The notes under the pieces: model-generated
What the model saw: only the letters and a program-made list of their open reading frames with translations
Told to the model about the DNA's origin: nothing
Databases searched by the model: none
Assembly: GCF_900116115.1 (NCBI RefSeq)
Contig: NZ_FOZP01000001.1
Location: 202,071-266,070, forward strand
Source of the DNA: Lutibacter maritimus
GTDB taxonomy: Bacteria; Bacteroidota; Bacteroidia; Flavobacteriales; Flavobacteriaceae
Direction of reading: 5' to 3'
DNA: 64,000 nucleotides
Translations under genes and position numbers: made by a program
In this document: one piece after another, positions 16,812-25,118 of the stretch
Layout: each line of letters starts with the position of its first letter
Numbering within the stretch: position 1 is the first letter of the stretch

Positions 16812-18428
16812 ATGAAAACAAAAATTGACAACAACTTGCAAATTTTAGAATTGGATAAAATATTCATTTCAAAAACAAATCCACGAAAATCTTTTGATGA
16901 AAATGCATTAAAAGAACTTTCTGAAAGTATTAAAACTAATGGTGTTTTTCAGCCAATTTTAGTTAGACCTATTCCAGATGGATTCAATTCAAAAAATGAA
17001 CAAGAATTTGAATTGGTTTGTGGGGAACGTAGATATAAAGCTTCTTTATTAGCTAAACAAAAAAGCATTCCTGCAAACATTAGATATTTAAATGATGATG
17101 AAGCTTTTGAATTACAATTAATTGAAAATTTAGAACGCAAAGATATTCATCCTTTAGATGAAGCAGATGCATTTAAACAAATGTTAGATAGTGGCAAATA
17201 CCAAATAGCTGATATTGCTGCAAAAATGGCTAAAACAGAAACTTTTATTGCTGGAAGATTAAAACTAATTGATTTAATAGAACCAATTCGAGAACATTTT
17301 AAAGCTGGCTATTTAGGAATAGGTCACGCTACATTAATTGCAAAATGTGATGAAAATAAACAAGGTGAAATTTTTGCAGATGCAAAACCTTGGAGGGAAG
17401 AAGACGAACCTAATTATGGAACCTACAAAGAATTAAAAGAAACCATTGCTGATGATTTGTTGAATTTAGATGAAGCACCTTTTGATATTGCAGATGATGA
17501 GTTAATAAAGGGTGTTTGTGCTTGTACTGTTTGTCCAAAAAGGTCTAAAGCAAACCCAATGTTATTTGATGAATTTCAGAGTGAAGATAGTTGTTTTGAT
17601 GAAAAATGCTATAGTGATAAATTGGATGCTTTTACACAAAAAGAGTTAGCCAGAATTATAAATGAAAATGAAGATGTATGTATAATAGGTAGTGCTAAAC
17701 CTGATGATTTTTTATTGAATTTATGCAAACAATTTGATGTGAAAATTTTAAAGTATTATGATGATTATCGGACATATAAAGTTGGTGGCTTTATTGAAAA
17801 ACAAGCTTTCAATATATCCGGAAATGATATTGGTAAATATGAAACAATTTGGGTAAAACCAATTGCTTCAAATACAAATTCAGAATTAAATTCAAATGAT
17901 GATTCTATAAAAAATGACATTGCTAAAATTGAAGAGAGAGCAAAACGAGCTTTAGAGTTAGATGCCGAAAAAATTTGGACTGCTGTAAAAGAAATTGATG
18001 TAAGTACATTTAAAAATAATGATGAGCCATTATCAAACAATGAAAAAGTAGCCTTAATAGTGGCGCTAGCTTCAGAATGTTACCATTTACATAGTGAATT
18101 AGATTTTGTGAAAAATCTAAACATTAATAAAATACGTACTGAAGCTGTTCCAGATCAGTTAGTAAATTTAACTATTAGACATTTTATAAGTCATAAATTA
18201 AATGTGAATTATGGTTCACATGAAAATAATAACTGTGCTGCTGCATACAAACAATTATTAGAAGAATACTACTCAGATGAAATTAAAGCAATTGAAGCTT
18301 CACAAAAAGAAATTGCAGATAAACGTATTGAACGAAGTAGTCAAAGAATAGATGCTTTAAAATCTAAAATTGAAGTTGTTGAAGAAAAAGTAGTGAAAGG
18401 TAAAAAAACTTCAAAAGCCAAAAAATAA
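16812..18428 (+). CDS. ParB/RepB-like protein with Cys-rich C-terminal domain
   Basis: The 538-residue protein starts with a ParB/Srx nuclease-like (CTPase) domain: ISKTNPRKSFDENALKELSESI, VCGERRYKASLLA, LIENLERKDIHPLDEADAF. A KorB-type HTH segment follows (YQIADIAAKMAKTETFIAGRL). The second half has a Cys cluster (CACTVCPKRS, then CFDEKCY) and a Lys-rich tail. ParB-like proteins with this Cys cluster occur on plasmids and phages of many phyla. No parA is present, so a replication or transcription role is more likely than partition. Confidence 0.8.
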   Translation: MKTKIDNNLQILELDKIFISKTNPRKSFDENALKELSESIKTNGVFQPILVRPIPDGFNSKNEQEFELVCGERRYKASLLAKQKSIPANIRYLNDDEAFELQLIENLERKDIHPLDEADAFKQMLDSGKYQIADIAAKMAKTETFIAGRLKLIDLIEPIREHFKAGYLGIGHATLIAKCDENKQGEIFADAKPWREEDEPNYGTYKELKETIADDLLNLDEAPFDIADDELIKGVCACTVCPKRSKANPMLFDEFQSEDSCFDEKCYSDKLDAFTQKELARIINENEDVCIIGSAKPDDFLLNLCKQFDVKILKYYDDYRTYKVGGFIEKQAFNISGNDIGKYETIWVKPIASNTNSELNSNDDSIKNDIAKIEERAKRALELDAEKIWTAVKEIDVSTFKNNDEPLSNNEKVALIVALASECYHLHSELDFVKNLNINKIRTEAVPDQLVNLTIRHFISHKLNVNYGSHENNNCAAAYKQLLEEYYSDEIKAIEASQKEIADKRIERSSQRIDALKSKIEVVEEKVVKGKKTSKAKK

Positions 18429-18433
18429 TTGTA

Positions 18434-18889
18434 ATGAATAGTTCATATGACATAATGGAATTATGGAGTAAACCTACTACATATAAATTCAGTTCAGATG
18501 AAATAGCATTTATTAAAAAGCATACTTCAAAAAATTCATATAAAGTGAAGTATGCTTTATACAATAAACATAGTTCACAAGGAAAATACATTGCATTTAT
18601 TATTGATAGTAATCCAAATGCAACCAGAAAAAGTGGAATGGAAAATTTTTGGACTTATATCGCAGAAAGAGAAATTACTATCATTGAATATGATGAATTG
18701 ATTGCCAATTTTGGATGTAACAATCGCAGATTCCAAGTTTGGTATTACAAAAGTATTGACCATTTGATTTTAGATGATTTAAAATATAGTGTGAAAACAC
18801 CTGAAAGGTTTGTGAAAGTTTGCAAGGAAAAAGGCTACACCTTAGGAGTTCAGTTAAAAATGGAATTAAAATTTAATACAAGTAATTAA
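18434..18889 (+). CDS. early phage protein, unknown
   Basis: This 151-residue product starts 5 bp after the ParB-like gene and ends 1 bp before the helicase gene, so it belongs to the same operon. It contains DEIAFIKKHTSKNSYKVKYALYNKHS and WTYIAEREITIIEYDELIANFG. No motif is recognised. Confidence 0.5.
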   Translation: MNSSYDIMELWSKPTTYKFSSDEIAFIKKHTSKNSYKVKYALYNKHSSQGKYIAFIIDSNPNATRKSGMENFWTYIAEREITIIEYDELIANFGCNNRRFQVWYYKSIDHLILDDLKYSVKTPERFVKVCKEKGYTLGVQLKMELKFNTSN

Positions 18890-18890
18890 A

Positions 18891-20552
18891 ATGCAAATCA
18901 TTCAATATCAAAAAGAATTCCATATAAGGATACCATTTAACAATTGGCGCGAACGTAATTTGAAAGCTATTAAAGCTTTAAGCAATAGAAGATTTGATCC
19001 AGTAAAAAAAATGTGGGTAGCTCCAATTCAAGTATCAGATGAAGTGTTGGAATTAGTGAAAACACATAGAGCTGAATTATTGGTAGTTGAAAAACAAAAT
19101 GCTATAAAAATTGAAGAATTACCACCTTTGCCAAGTTTAGATTTTGATTTACAATTAAAGCAAGGTTCATTAAGACCATATCAAGGAAATGGAGTTGCAA
19201 GAGGGTTGCAATTGAAACGATTTATAAATGGTGATGAACAGGGTTTAGGTAAAACTGTTCAAAGTATTTCAACTTTATATGTGGCAGATAAACAAGGTGA
19301 AGAAACATTTCCGTGCTTGGTTATTTGTCCATCTTCAACTAAAATAAATTGGCAACGAGAATGGCATCAATGGACCGATAAAAAAGCAGTTGTTTTAGAT
19401 GATAAAAATAAAAATACCTGGCACCGCTTTTATGAAATGGGAATGGTTGATGTTTTTATTACAAATTATGAAAGCTTAAAAAAATTCTTTGTTGATTATA
19501 TGCCACCGAAAGGACAAATGCGCAATTCAATGGATATTAAGTTGAACAAAAGAGCAGATTTATTTAAATCTGTAATAATTGATGAATCACATAGATGTAA
19601 AGACACTAAAACACAACAAACAAAATTTGCTTTGCGTATTTCTCAAAATAAGCATTGGCGCATTTTATTAACCGGAACACCAGTGGTTAATAAACCAATT
19701 GATTTATTTCCACAATTAGCCATTATGGGCCATTTAAATAAGTTTGGAGGCCCAAAAGGCTACAAAGTAAGATATTGTGAAGGTGGTTATGGTGCATCTA
19801 ATTTAAAAGAGCTTAATTTTTTGCTAAACAAGTACTGTTTTTTCAGAAGAGAAAAGGTTGATGTTGCAAAAGATTTACCTGAAAAGCAACGACAAACCAT
19901 TTTATGTGATATTACTACCAGGAATGAATACAACCGAGCTAAAAACCAATTTGTAAAATATTTAGAAGAGCAAGGTTGGGATGATAAAGAAATAGCTAAA
20001 AAATTACGTGGTGAAATAATGGTGAAGATGGGTGAATTAAAACGCATTTCAGCATTAGGAAAATTAGCTGAGGTAAAAGAGTTTGTGAATGAAGTAATGG
20101 ATTCTGGACAAAAATTAATTGTGTTTTGTTCACTTCACTCAATTGTTGATGCAATGCTTCAAGAATACCCAAATGCAGTTACTGTTACTGGAAGAGATTC
20201 TATGGATGTGAAACAAGCAAATATTGATGCTTTTCAAAAAAATCCAGATGTTAAATTGATTGTTTGCAACATTAAAGCAGCTGGAGTTGGTATTACATTA
20301 ACAGCGAGTTCTAGAGTTGCTTTTATTGAATATCCGTGGACATATGCAGATTGTGTACAATGTGAAGATAGAGCTCACAGAATTGGACAAAAAAATAATG
20401 TGATGTGTACTTACTTTTTAGGTGAAAATACTATTGATGAAAAATTGTTTGAAATGATCCAATCTAAAGCTGCAACTGCAAATACAATAACTGGAGCTAC
20501 TGATGAAATGAAAACTGATTTTATAAATAATGTAAAAGATTTATTTAAATAG
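18891..20552 (+). CDS. SNF2/SMARCAL1-like DNA helicase
   Basis: This is a 553-residue superfamily-2 translocase. A short N-terminal HARP-like region (RRFDPVKKMWVAP) precedes motif I DEQGLGKT (115-122), motif Ia LVICPSS, motif II DESH (231-234), motif III LLTGTP, and C-terminal motifs IV-VI (LIVFCSLHS, AAGVGITLTASS, AHRIGQ). SMARCAL1-like phage helicases are thought to anneal or remodel forked DNA during replication. The gene lies directly before the putative replication initiator. No other replicative helicase or polymerase is present in the prophage. Confidence 0.9.
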   Translation: MQIIQYQKEFHIRIPFNNWRERNLKAIKALSNRRFDPVKKMWVAPIQVSDEVLELVKTHRAELLVVEKQNAIKIEELPPLPSLDFDLQLKQGSLRPYQGNGVARGLQLKRFINGDEQGLGKTVQSISTLYVADKQGEETFPCLVICPSSTKINWQREWHQWTDKKAVVLDDKNKNTWHRFYEMGMVDVFITNYESLKKFFVDYMPPKGQMRNSMDIKLNKRADLFKSVIIDESHRCKDTKTQQTKFALRISQNKHWRILLTGTPVVNKPIDLFPQLAIMGHLNKFGGPKGYKVRYCEGGYGASNLKELNFLLNKYCFFRREKVDVAKDLPEKQRQTILCDITTRNEYNRAKNQFVKYLEEQGWDDKEIAKKLRGEIMVKMGELKRISALGKLAEVKEFVNEVMDSGQKLIVFCSLHSIVDAMLQEYPNAVTVTGRDSMDVKQANIDAFQKNPDVKLIVCNIKAAGVGITLTASSRVAFIEYPWTYADCVQCEDRAHRIGQKNNVMCTYFLGENTIDEKLFEMIQSKAATANTITGATDEMKTDFINNVKDLFK

Positions 20553-20569
20553 ATTAAAGCTAATACAAA

Positions 20570-21349
20570 ATGAATGGATATGAACTTTCAAGAAATTGGT
20601 TTGATTTCTGCTTTGAAAACCCTGAGTTAATAAAGCCTAATCATACAGCTATTTACTTTTTTGCAATTGAACATTGTAATCGTTTAGGTTGGAAAGAAAA
20701 GTTTGGTTTACCAAGTTCTATGACAATGGAAGCAATAGGAATTAAATCATACAACACATATATAAAAACTTTAAGAGATTTAGTTGAATGGGGTTTTATT
20801 GAAATGATTGAAATAAGTAAAAATCAATACTCCAGCAATATAATTGCTCTATCAAATTTTGACAAAGCACTTGACAAAGCACTTGACAAAGCATTAGTGA
20901 AAAATGGTATTTGCTCTATCAAAAAAAGTGAAAGCACTGTACAAAGCACAGGTGAAAGCACAGGTGAAAGCACTGTACAAAGCACAGGTGAAAGCATTGA
21001 TAGTATAAATAAACAAATAAACCATGAACCAATTAAACAAGGGAACGTAGAAAAAACGCCACACCAAATTTTAAAAGATGATTTAATTTTTTGGGAACAA
21101 TTTCAAATGAAATTTAAAAACTCTATTTCTGAATTTGAAAAAATGTTGATGATGTATGATTTAAAAGTTGAAGAAGAAGCATTGGATTATGTCCCCAAAG
21201 TTTTACAAGCACGATTGCAACGATTTGCTATTAATTGGCAAAGTATTGAACAAAAAGAATTAAATAAAAATGGAAACAAACAACCAACAATTAACCGTCA
21301 AACAGCAGCAACTATCGTTAGTAATAGCGAAGGCTGGGAAATTGAATGA
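20570..21349 (+). CDS. phage replication-initiator-like protein containing origin iterons
   Basis: The 259-residue product has an N-terminal winged-helix-like region (LIKPNHTAIYFFAIEHCNRLGWKEKFGL, SYNTYIKTLRDLVEWGFIEM) typical of DnaD/Rep-type phage initiators. A low-complexity linker (DKALDKAL, then STVQSTGES repeats) follows, and then a helical C-terminal domain. The linker is encoded by the 12-bp iterons described separately. Placing an origin inside the initiator gene is the lambda O arrangement. The role is inferred from HTH, repeats and position after the helicase. Confidence 0.65.
   Translation: MNGYELSRNWFDFCFENPELIKPNHTAIYFFAIEHCNRLGWKEKFGLPSSMTMEAIGIKSYNTYIKTLRDLVEWGFIEMIEISKNQYSSNIIALSNFDKALDKALDKALVKNGICSIKKSESTVQSTGESTGESTVQSTGESIDSINKQINHEPIKQGNVEKTPHQILKDDLIFWEQFQMKFKNSISEFEKMLMMYDLKVEEEALDYVPKVLQARLQRFAINWQSIEQKELNKNGNKQPTINRQTAATIVSNSEGWEIE
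20844..20997 (+). repeat. iteron array, probable phage replication origin
   Basis: AAAGCAC or AAAGCAT occurs nine times: starts 20864, 20876, 20888, then 20931, 20943, 20955, 20967, 20979, 20991. Every step inside a cluster is exactly 12 bp. Each cluster is preceded 20 bp upstream by the same 13-mer TTGCTCTATCAAA (20844 and 20911). AT-rich DNA (about 21000-21050) follows and could be the unwinding element. The two clusters are read in different reading frames, so the DNA, not the protein, is conserved. Confidence 0.75.
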
Positions 21350-22169
21350 AATTGATTTTGCAAAGAAAATTACTGAATTTCAAAAAATAAGAAATTTAGA
21401 AAATAAGACTGTTGCAAGTGGTTTGTCTATGATTTTTACAAAGGCTTCAAATTTAAGCGGAATTAAAGAACCAATTAGTCAAATCAATAAAACCGATATT
21501 GCTGAAATGATTTCTTTAAAATACAAGTTTTTATCATTAGAAGAAATAGAATTCGCATTTAAACACGATAGATATTCTGGTGATGCAATACCTCATTTTC
21601 AGCTTTTTAATGCGGAATATGTTTCAAAAGTTTTAAAGAAATATACAGATTTTATAACTAAAGTGCGCCAAGATAACAATATTGTTGGAGCTGTTAAAGA
21701 ATTACCAAAACACATTATTTCAGAGGCTGACCGATTAAAATTAATAGACAAACATTTAACCGAAATGACATTACAGTTCCTTAAAACTGGAGAGATTGAA
21801 GCAAATTATATGTATTTATACTATGAACTTTTTAAACAAGGAAAATTACCACGTCATGATAAAAAATATACTGATTGGATAAAAAAAAGAGTTCATAAAC
21901 AACTCTACAAATCAAAAGGAATTTCAATTTCTAATCTTGAAAATAATAAACGAAAAGCATTGATAAAATTTCATTTAGGTAATGGTAAAAGTGAAGCTGA
22001 AGTTCATAATGTATTAAAGCAATATAATTTACTTCTTATTCCTAAAGAAAACTATCAAATTAAAAAAACACTGAAAGCTATTCAAACAGGAAAAATTGAT
22101 ATAAGCTACCATTGCAGAAACTTAATACTTAAAGATTATTTGAATAATAAAATTAAAACCAATGAGTGA
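21270..22169 (+). CDS. replication-region protein, possible helicase loader
   Basis: The 299-residue frame starts at ATG 21270, overlapping the initiator by 80 bp. A TTG at 21342 with a short overlap is an alternative that would remove the Gln-rich start. The central part (LSLEEIEFAFKHDRYSGD, HFQLFNAEYVSKVLKKYTDF) resembles proteins that follow initiators in Bacteroidota phages. No Walker motif is present, so it is not a DnaC-type ATPase. Function is inferred only from position. Confidence 0.5.
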   Translation: METNNQQLTVKQQQLSLVIAKAGKLNEIDFAKKITEFQKIRNLENKTVASGLSMIFTKASNLSGIKEPISQINKTDIAEMISLKYKFLSLEEIEFAFKHDRYSGDAIPHFQLFNAEYVSKVLKKYTDFITKVRQDNNIVGAVKELPKHIISEADRLKLIDKHLTEMTLQFLKTGEIEANYMYLYYELFKQGKLPRHDKKYTDWIKKRVHKQLYKSKGISISNLENNKRKALIKFHLGNGKSEAEVHNVLKQYNLLLIPKENYQIKKTLKAIQTGKIDISYHCRNLILKDYLNNKIKTNE

Positions 22170-22530
22170 ATTTATAGCAATTAGAAAAGAAAGAATAACA
22201 GGTACTAAACATAAAATTCCTAAAGTATGCTTAAGCCTTCCAAAAGGTGAATTCAGGTTCTATAAGTCAACTTGTGAATTGTTAAATATTGACCCTGTAA
22301 AACAAGGAATAATGTTTTATATCAATAAAGAAGAAAAAAAAGTAAGAGTAGAATTAGAAGAAAAACAGGATGATAACTATCATTTATCTGATAGAAAAGG
22401 ATATAAAGCATTTACAAACAAAGTAATGGGGATTTTATTTTCTGACTTGTTTGATTTAGATATGGAAACATCACACTACTTCAATTTTAAGAAAAAGGAA
22501 AACACATTTATAATGACATTGATTTTATAA
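22162..22530 (+). CDS. early phage protein, unknown
   Basis: The 122-residue product overlaps the upstream gene by 8 bp. It is rich in Lys and aromatic residues with alternating beta pattern (KVCLSLPKGEFRFYKSTCELLNI, FNFKKKENTFIMTLIL). No recognisable family. Confidence 0.45.
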   Translation: MSEFIAIRKERITGTKHKIPKVCLSLPKGEFRFYKSTCELLNIDPVKQGIMFYINKEEKKVRVELEEKQDDNYHLSDRKGYKAFTNKVMGILFSDLFDLDMETSHYFNFKKKENTFIMTLIL

Positions 22531-22545
22531 ACTAAAATTTTGGAT

Positions 22546-22752
22546 ATGAAATTAACAAAGGACGAAGCCAGGGTTTTAGCCCAAGCGATGAGAATTGCAA
22601 AATACGAAATGAATACTCTTAGTTTTAATGTATTTGACAAATTCACAGAACTTGAAGATAAGTTAGAAAAATTTGGAAAAGACAAAAGAAGGATAGGTAG
22701 AACCAGTCAAGATGACTTCAATGATTGTCTTAAAAGATTTGCTAAATCATAA
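22546..22752 (+). CDS. small helical protein, unknown
   Basis: ATG 22546 is preferred to the TTG two codons earlier. The 68-residue product is a predicted helical hairpin (TKDEARVLAQAMRIAKYEM, then FDKFTELEDKLEKFGKDKRR). No family is recognised. A short spacer with AACGG follows. Confidence 0.45.
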   Translation: MKLTKDEARVLAQAMRIAKYEMNTLSFNVFDKFTELEDKLEKFGKDKRRIGRTSQDDFNDCLKRFAKS

Positions 22753-22804
22753 TTACTGCCAACGGATACTGGTAAAATTAGTTTAATTAAATACAAAAAT
22801 AACA

Positions 22805-22930
22805 ATGAAAGATTTTAGAGAATTTATAAATGAGCAAAGCAAACAGTTATGTGATTGTGAATATCCGAATATTCGGACTGGTTTTGACGATGTTGAATAT
22901 TGTGGGCTTTGTATGAAAAATATCGGTTAG
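22805..22930 (+). CDS. 41-residue Cys-rich protein, possible zinc ribbon
   Basis: An ATG frame of 41 codons (start MKDFREFINEQ) contains C16-x-C18 and C33-x-x-C36, a plausible zinc-binding set. It is short but the Cys spacing is hard to get by chance, and it sits in a run of small early genes. Function is unknown. Confidence 0.45.
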   Translation: MKDFREFINEQSKQLCDCEYPNIRTGFDDVEYCGLCMKNIG

Positions 22931-22940
22931 CATAATTGCG

Positions 22941-22990
22941 TACAACGGTTTTTATAACAGCTTTTTTAATTGCTGTTATGCATTGTTAGG
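22941..22990 (+). repeat. imperfect hairpin after small gene, attC-like appearance
   Basis: ACAACGG and CATTGTTAG flank an inner 8-bp stem ATAACAGC/GCTGTTAT (22954-22961, 22972-22979). A related AACGGTTTA..TATAAC block with its own stem follows the gene ending at 24342 (24369-24391). Such ends with imperfect outer arms and a good inner stem recall integron attC or intergenic cassette ends. A simple transcript hairpin is equally possible. Confidence 0.3.
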
Positions 22991-23026
22991 TTTTAGCAAC
23001 GATTTAAAAAACGAAAATTTAGAGTA

Positions 23027-23803
23027 ATGGTATTAACTAGAGTTGGCAATAAAAGAAAAATGAAAACACAGCTACAAACTTACTTCCCAGAGCATAAAAT
23101 GCGTATAGAATTATTTTTTGGTGCTGGTGGCTCATTTTTCTACTTGCCAGCGCCTAAATATGCAATTCTGAATGATTTTGATGATGATGTTACTAATTTA
23201 TACTTAGTAATTCTAAACAATAAAGAAGAATTAATTAAGCAAATTCAATTAATGCCAATTTCAGAAAGTTTGATCAAGCATTGGAAAGTTAATTTGGAAA
23301 TTGACCCAATGAAAAAAGCTTTACGATTTTTACTACTCTCAAATTTTACCTATTTAGGAAAAGGAGATACGTTAAGGTTAGGATTAGATAATGCAAAAAA
23401 AATATTGATTAAGAATATTGAACCAACATTTTTAAAATTGCAAAACGTAAAACTCACAACTTGTGATTTTAGAAATGTAATTCCTAAAATTTCATTTTCA
23501 AAAAAACTAATTACTAAAGATGAAGCTTTTGTTTATCTAGATCCAGTTTATTTAGGAACGCAACATTATTATAAAGTGCCAAGTTGGAAAACTTCAGATA
23601 CAGAAGATTGCTTTAAAATTATGGCTACAAGTGGAATTAATTGTGCTATGTCTGAATTTTATAATGAACAAGTGTTAGACTTTGCGTCAGATTATAAAAT
23701 GAATGTAATCTATTTAAAAGAGCGAAAAAATATAAAGAATAGAAAACAAGAAATTTTAATAACTAATTACAGTAAACATCAAATAGCATTCAATTTTAAT
23801 TAA
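23027..23803 (+). CDS. D12-class (Dam-like) DNA adenine methyltransferase
   Basis: The 258-residue enzyme transfers methyl from S-adenosylmethionine to adenine N6. A VGNKRKM segment opens the protein, motif I is FGAGGSFF (31-38), and motif IV is DPVY (172-175) in YLDPVYLG. The family usually has DPPY, so the Val is unusual but retains Asp, Pro and Tyr. It stands without a matching endonuclease and is probably an orphan phage methylase for protection or regulation. Its target cannot be read from the sequence. Confidence 0.8.
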   Translation: MVLTRVGNKRKMKTQLQTYFPEHKMRIELFFGAGGSFFYLPAPKYAILNDFDDDVTNLYLVILNNKEELIKQIQLMPISESLIKHWKVNLEIDPMKKALRFLLLSNFTYLGKGDTLRLGLDNAKKILIKNIEPTFLKLQNVKLTTCDFRNVIPKISFSKKLITKDEAFVYLDPVYLGTQHYYKVPSWKTSDTEDCFKIMATSGINCAMSEFYNEQVLDFASDYKMNVIYLKERKNIKNRKQEILITNYSKHQIAFNFN

Positions 23804-23804
23804 T

Positions 23805-24050
23805 ATGAAAGGAATCATAGGATTATACACGTGCAGTTGCCATTTATTTAGCAGTTATGAAGCAGCTGAAACTGCAAAAAAACAAAAACTAGCCATTGGA
23901 ACTCCAGTAAAAAATAGATGCACCAAAACTATAGGTAAGGTTATTGAACTTTGCGAACAAAAAGGATATGTTATTGTAAAGTATGGGCCATTACCAAAAG
24001 ACAATCATTTAGAACACGTACAAGAACTAATAAAAATAAAGCCTCACTAA
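23805..24050 (+). CDS. small early protein, unknown
   Basis: The 81-residue product starts 1 bp after the methylase stop and has several Cys residues (YTCSC at the start, NRC, LCE). A compact beta-rich fold such as an SH3-like barrel (GTPVKNRCTKTIGKVIEL, YVIVKYG) is plausible. No family is recognised. Confidence 0.45.
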   Translation: MKGIIGLYTCSCHLFSSYEAAETAKKQKLAIGTPVKNRCTKTIGKVIELCEQKGYVIVKYGPLPKDNHLEHVQELIKIKPH

Positions 24051-24063
24051 ATTTAAACCAATT

Positions 24064-24342
24064 ATGTCAACTCACAAACTAAAAATATTACCCGAATACT
24101 ATCAAGCAGCAGCATCAGGAAATAAACCTTTTGAGATTCGTAAAAATGATAGAGATTATAAACTTGGAGATAAATTAGAACTTCAAGAATGGGATGGAGT
24201 AAACTATACAGGTAAAGAAATTCATGTTTATGTCACTTACATTCTGAAAGGTGGACTATATGGCTTAGATAAAGCTTATTGCATCCTTGGGACTAGAATT
24301 ATTGAAGTGATTAAAAATGAACCATCAAAGATTACTGAATAG
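24064..24342 (+). CDS. DUF3850/ASCH-like protein
   Basis: This 92-residue protein matches the DUF3850 pattern: HKLKILPEYYQAAASGNKPFEIRKNDRDYKLGDKLELQEW followed by YVTYILKGGLYGL. The fold is ASCH/PUA-like, often associated with RNA or modified-nucleotide binding. It is common among phage early genes. It is the last rightward gene before the accessory island. Confidence 0.7.
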   Translation: MSTHKLKILPEYYQAAASGNKPFEIRKNDRDYKLGDKLELQEWDGVNYTGKEIHVYVTYILKGGLYGLDKAYCILGTRIIEVIKNEPSKITE

Positions 24343-24491
24343 TTAGCATTGCTTTTAACGGTTTAGTATAACCAAAGTTGTGTTTTGGTTAAGACAATTT
24401 TTTCGTTTTATAAAACTAACAAAATTAGTATTAAGAAATATAATATATTATTAAATGCAACAATTTTGGTCATGCATTTTTGCCGCACGTT

Positions 24492-25112
24492 TTATTCAAA
24501 ATTATTTCGTCCATTTAGCCATTCTCTAATGTAAAAACAATGTTCATCCCAAGGCATTTCTTTAATATCTTCTTCATTAAGTTCATCTGCTCTTGCAATT
24601 TCAAAAAAATCACCATTAAATTCATTAAAAAGTCTCCAAATTTTGTTGGCACTGTCAATATGTTGTCCATTAACTTTTCTAATCCAATTCCTAATTTGTC
24701 GAAGAGCTTTTTCAGGTTCATTATTGTGAATACAGATGTCATTTCCTGCAATATCTGAAATTGATTTTTGATAACGATATTTTTCTTTATCAAATATTAA
24801 AAAGTATTTTTCATTATGAAAAGGGCTTCCAAATCTTTTACATCCCATATCTAACCCAAGCTCAAAAGGCATATTAAACCTTGCTAATTCTCCTTTTTTC
24901 GACGATTCCATTCGGGATAAGTCGTGAATGCTGAATTTTGATTCATTTATTAAGTCTTGTATTCCACCGACTCTTGCATTTGCTCCGTTAATTGTTTCTG
25001 ATAATAAAGGATTGTAACCTAAATATACTACTCCAAAAACAATAGCTTTTATGATTGGTTGGTATGCTTTGTCAAAAGGACAATTAATAAATATATTATT
25101 TTCAAAAGGCAT
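24492..25112 (-). CDS. NCPFD-type protein, possible TIR/deoxyribosyltransferase-like effector
   Basis: The 206-residue product begins with FENNIFINCPFDKAYQPIIKAI, a beta strand plus loop typical of a Rossmannoid family found widely but usually annotated as hypothetical. Other hallmarks are IQDLINESKFSIHDLSRM, a conserved-looking RFNMPFELGLDMG with Glu, KYFLIFDKEKYRYQKSISDIAGNDI and a basic helix. The layout recalls TIR or nucleoside-deoxyribosyltransferase-like folds, which would allow a nucleotide-targeting effector. That relation is inference. It is leftward, 6 bp after the DUF2188-like gene, in the accessory island. Confidence 0.6.
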   Translation of the reverse strand: MPFENNIFINCPFDKAYQPIIKAIVFGVVYLGYNPLLSETINGANARVGGIQDLINESKFSIHDLSRMESSKKGELARFNMPFELGLDMGCKRFGSPFHNEKYFLIFDKEKYRYQKSISDIAGNDICIHNNEPEKALRQIRNWIRKVNGQHIDSANKIWRLFNEFNGDFFEIARADELNEEDIKEMPWDEHCFYIREWLNGRNNFE

Positions 25113-25118
25113 AAATGA

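Noticed and set aside
20860-21000. Short regular repeats that could be taken for a CRISPR array
   Set aside because: The repeat unit is 7 bp at 12-bp steps inside an open reading frame, with no 20-40-bp spacers and no cas genes nearby. An iteron array fits better.
24515-24793. 92-codon leftward open frame in another frame of the NCPFD-type gene
   Set aside because: It lies wholly within the better supported 206-residue frame and has no recognisable motif.
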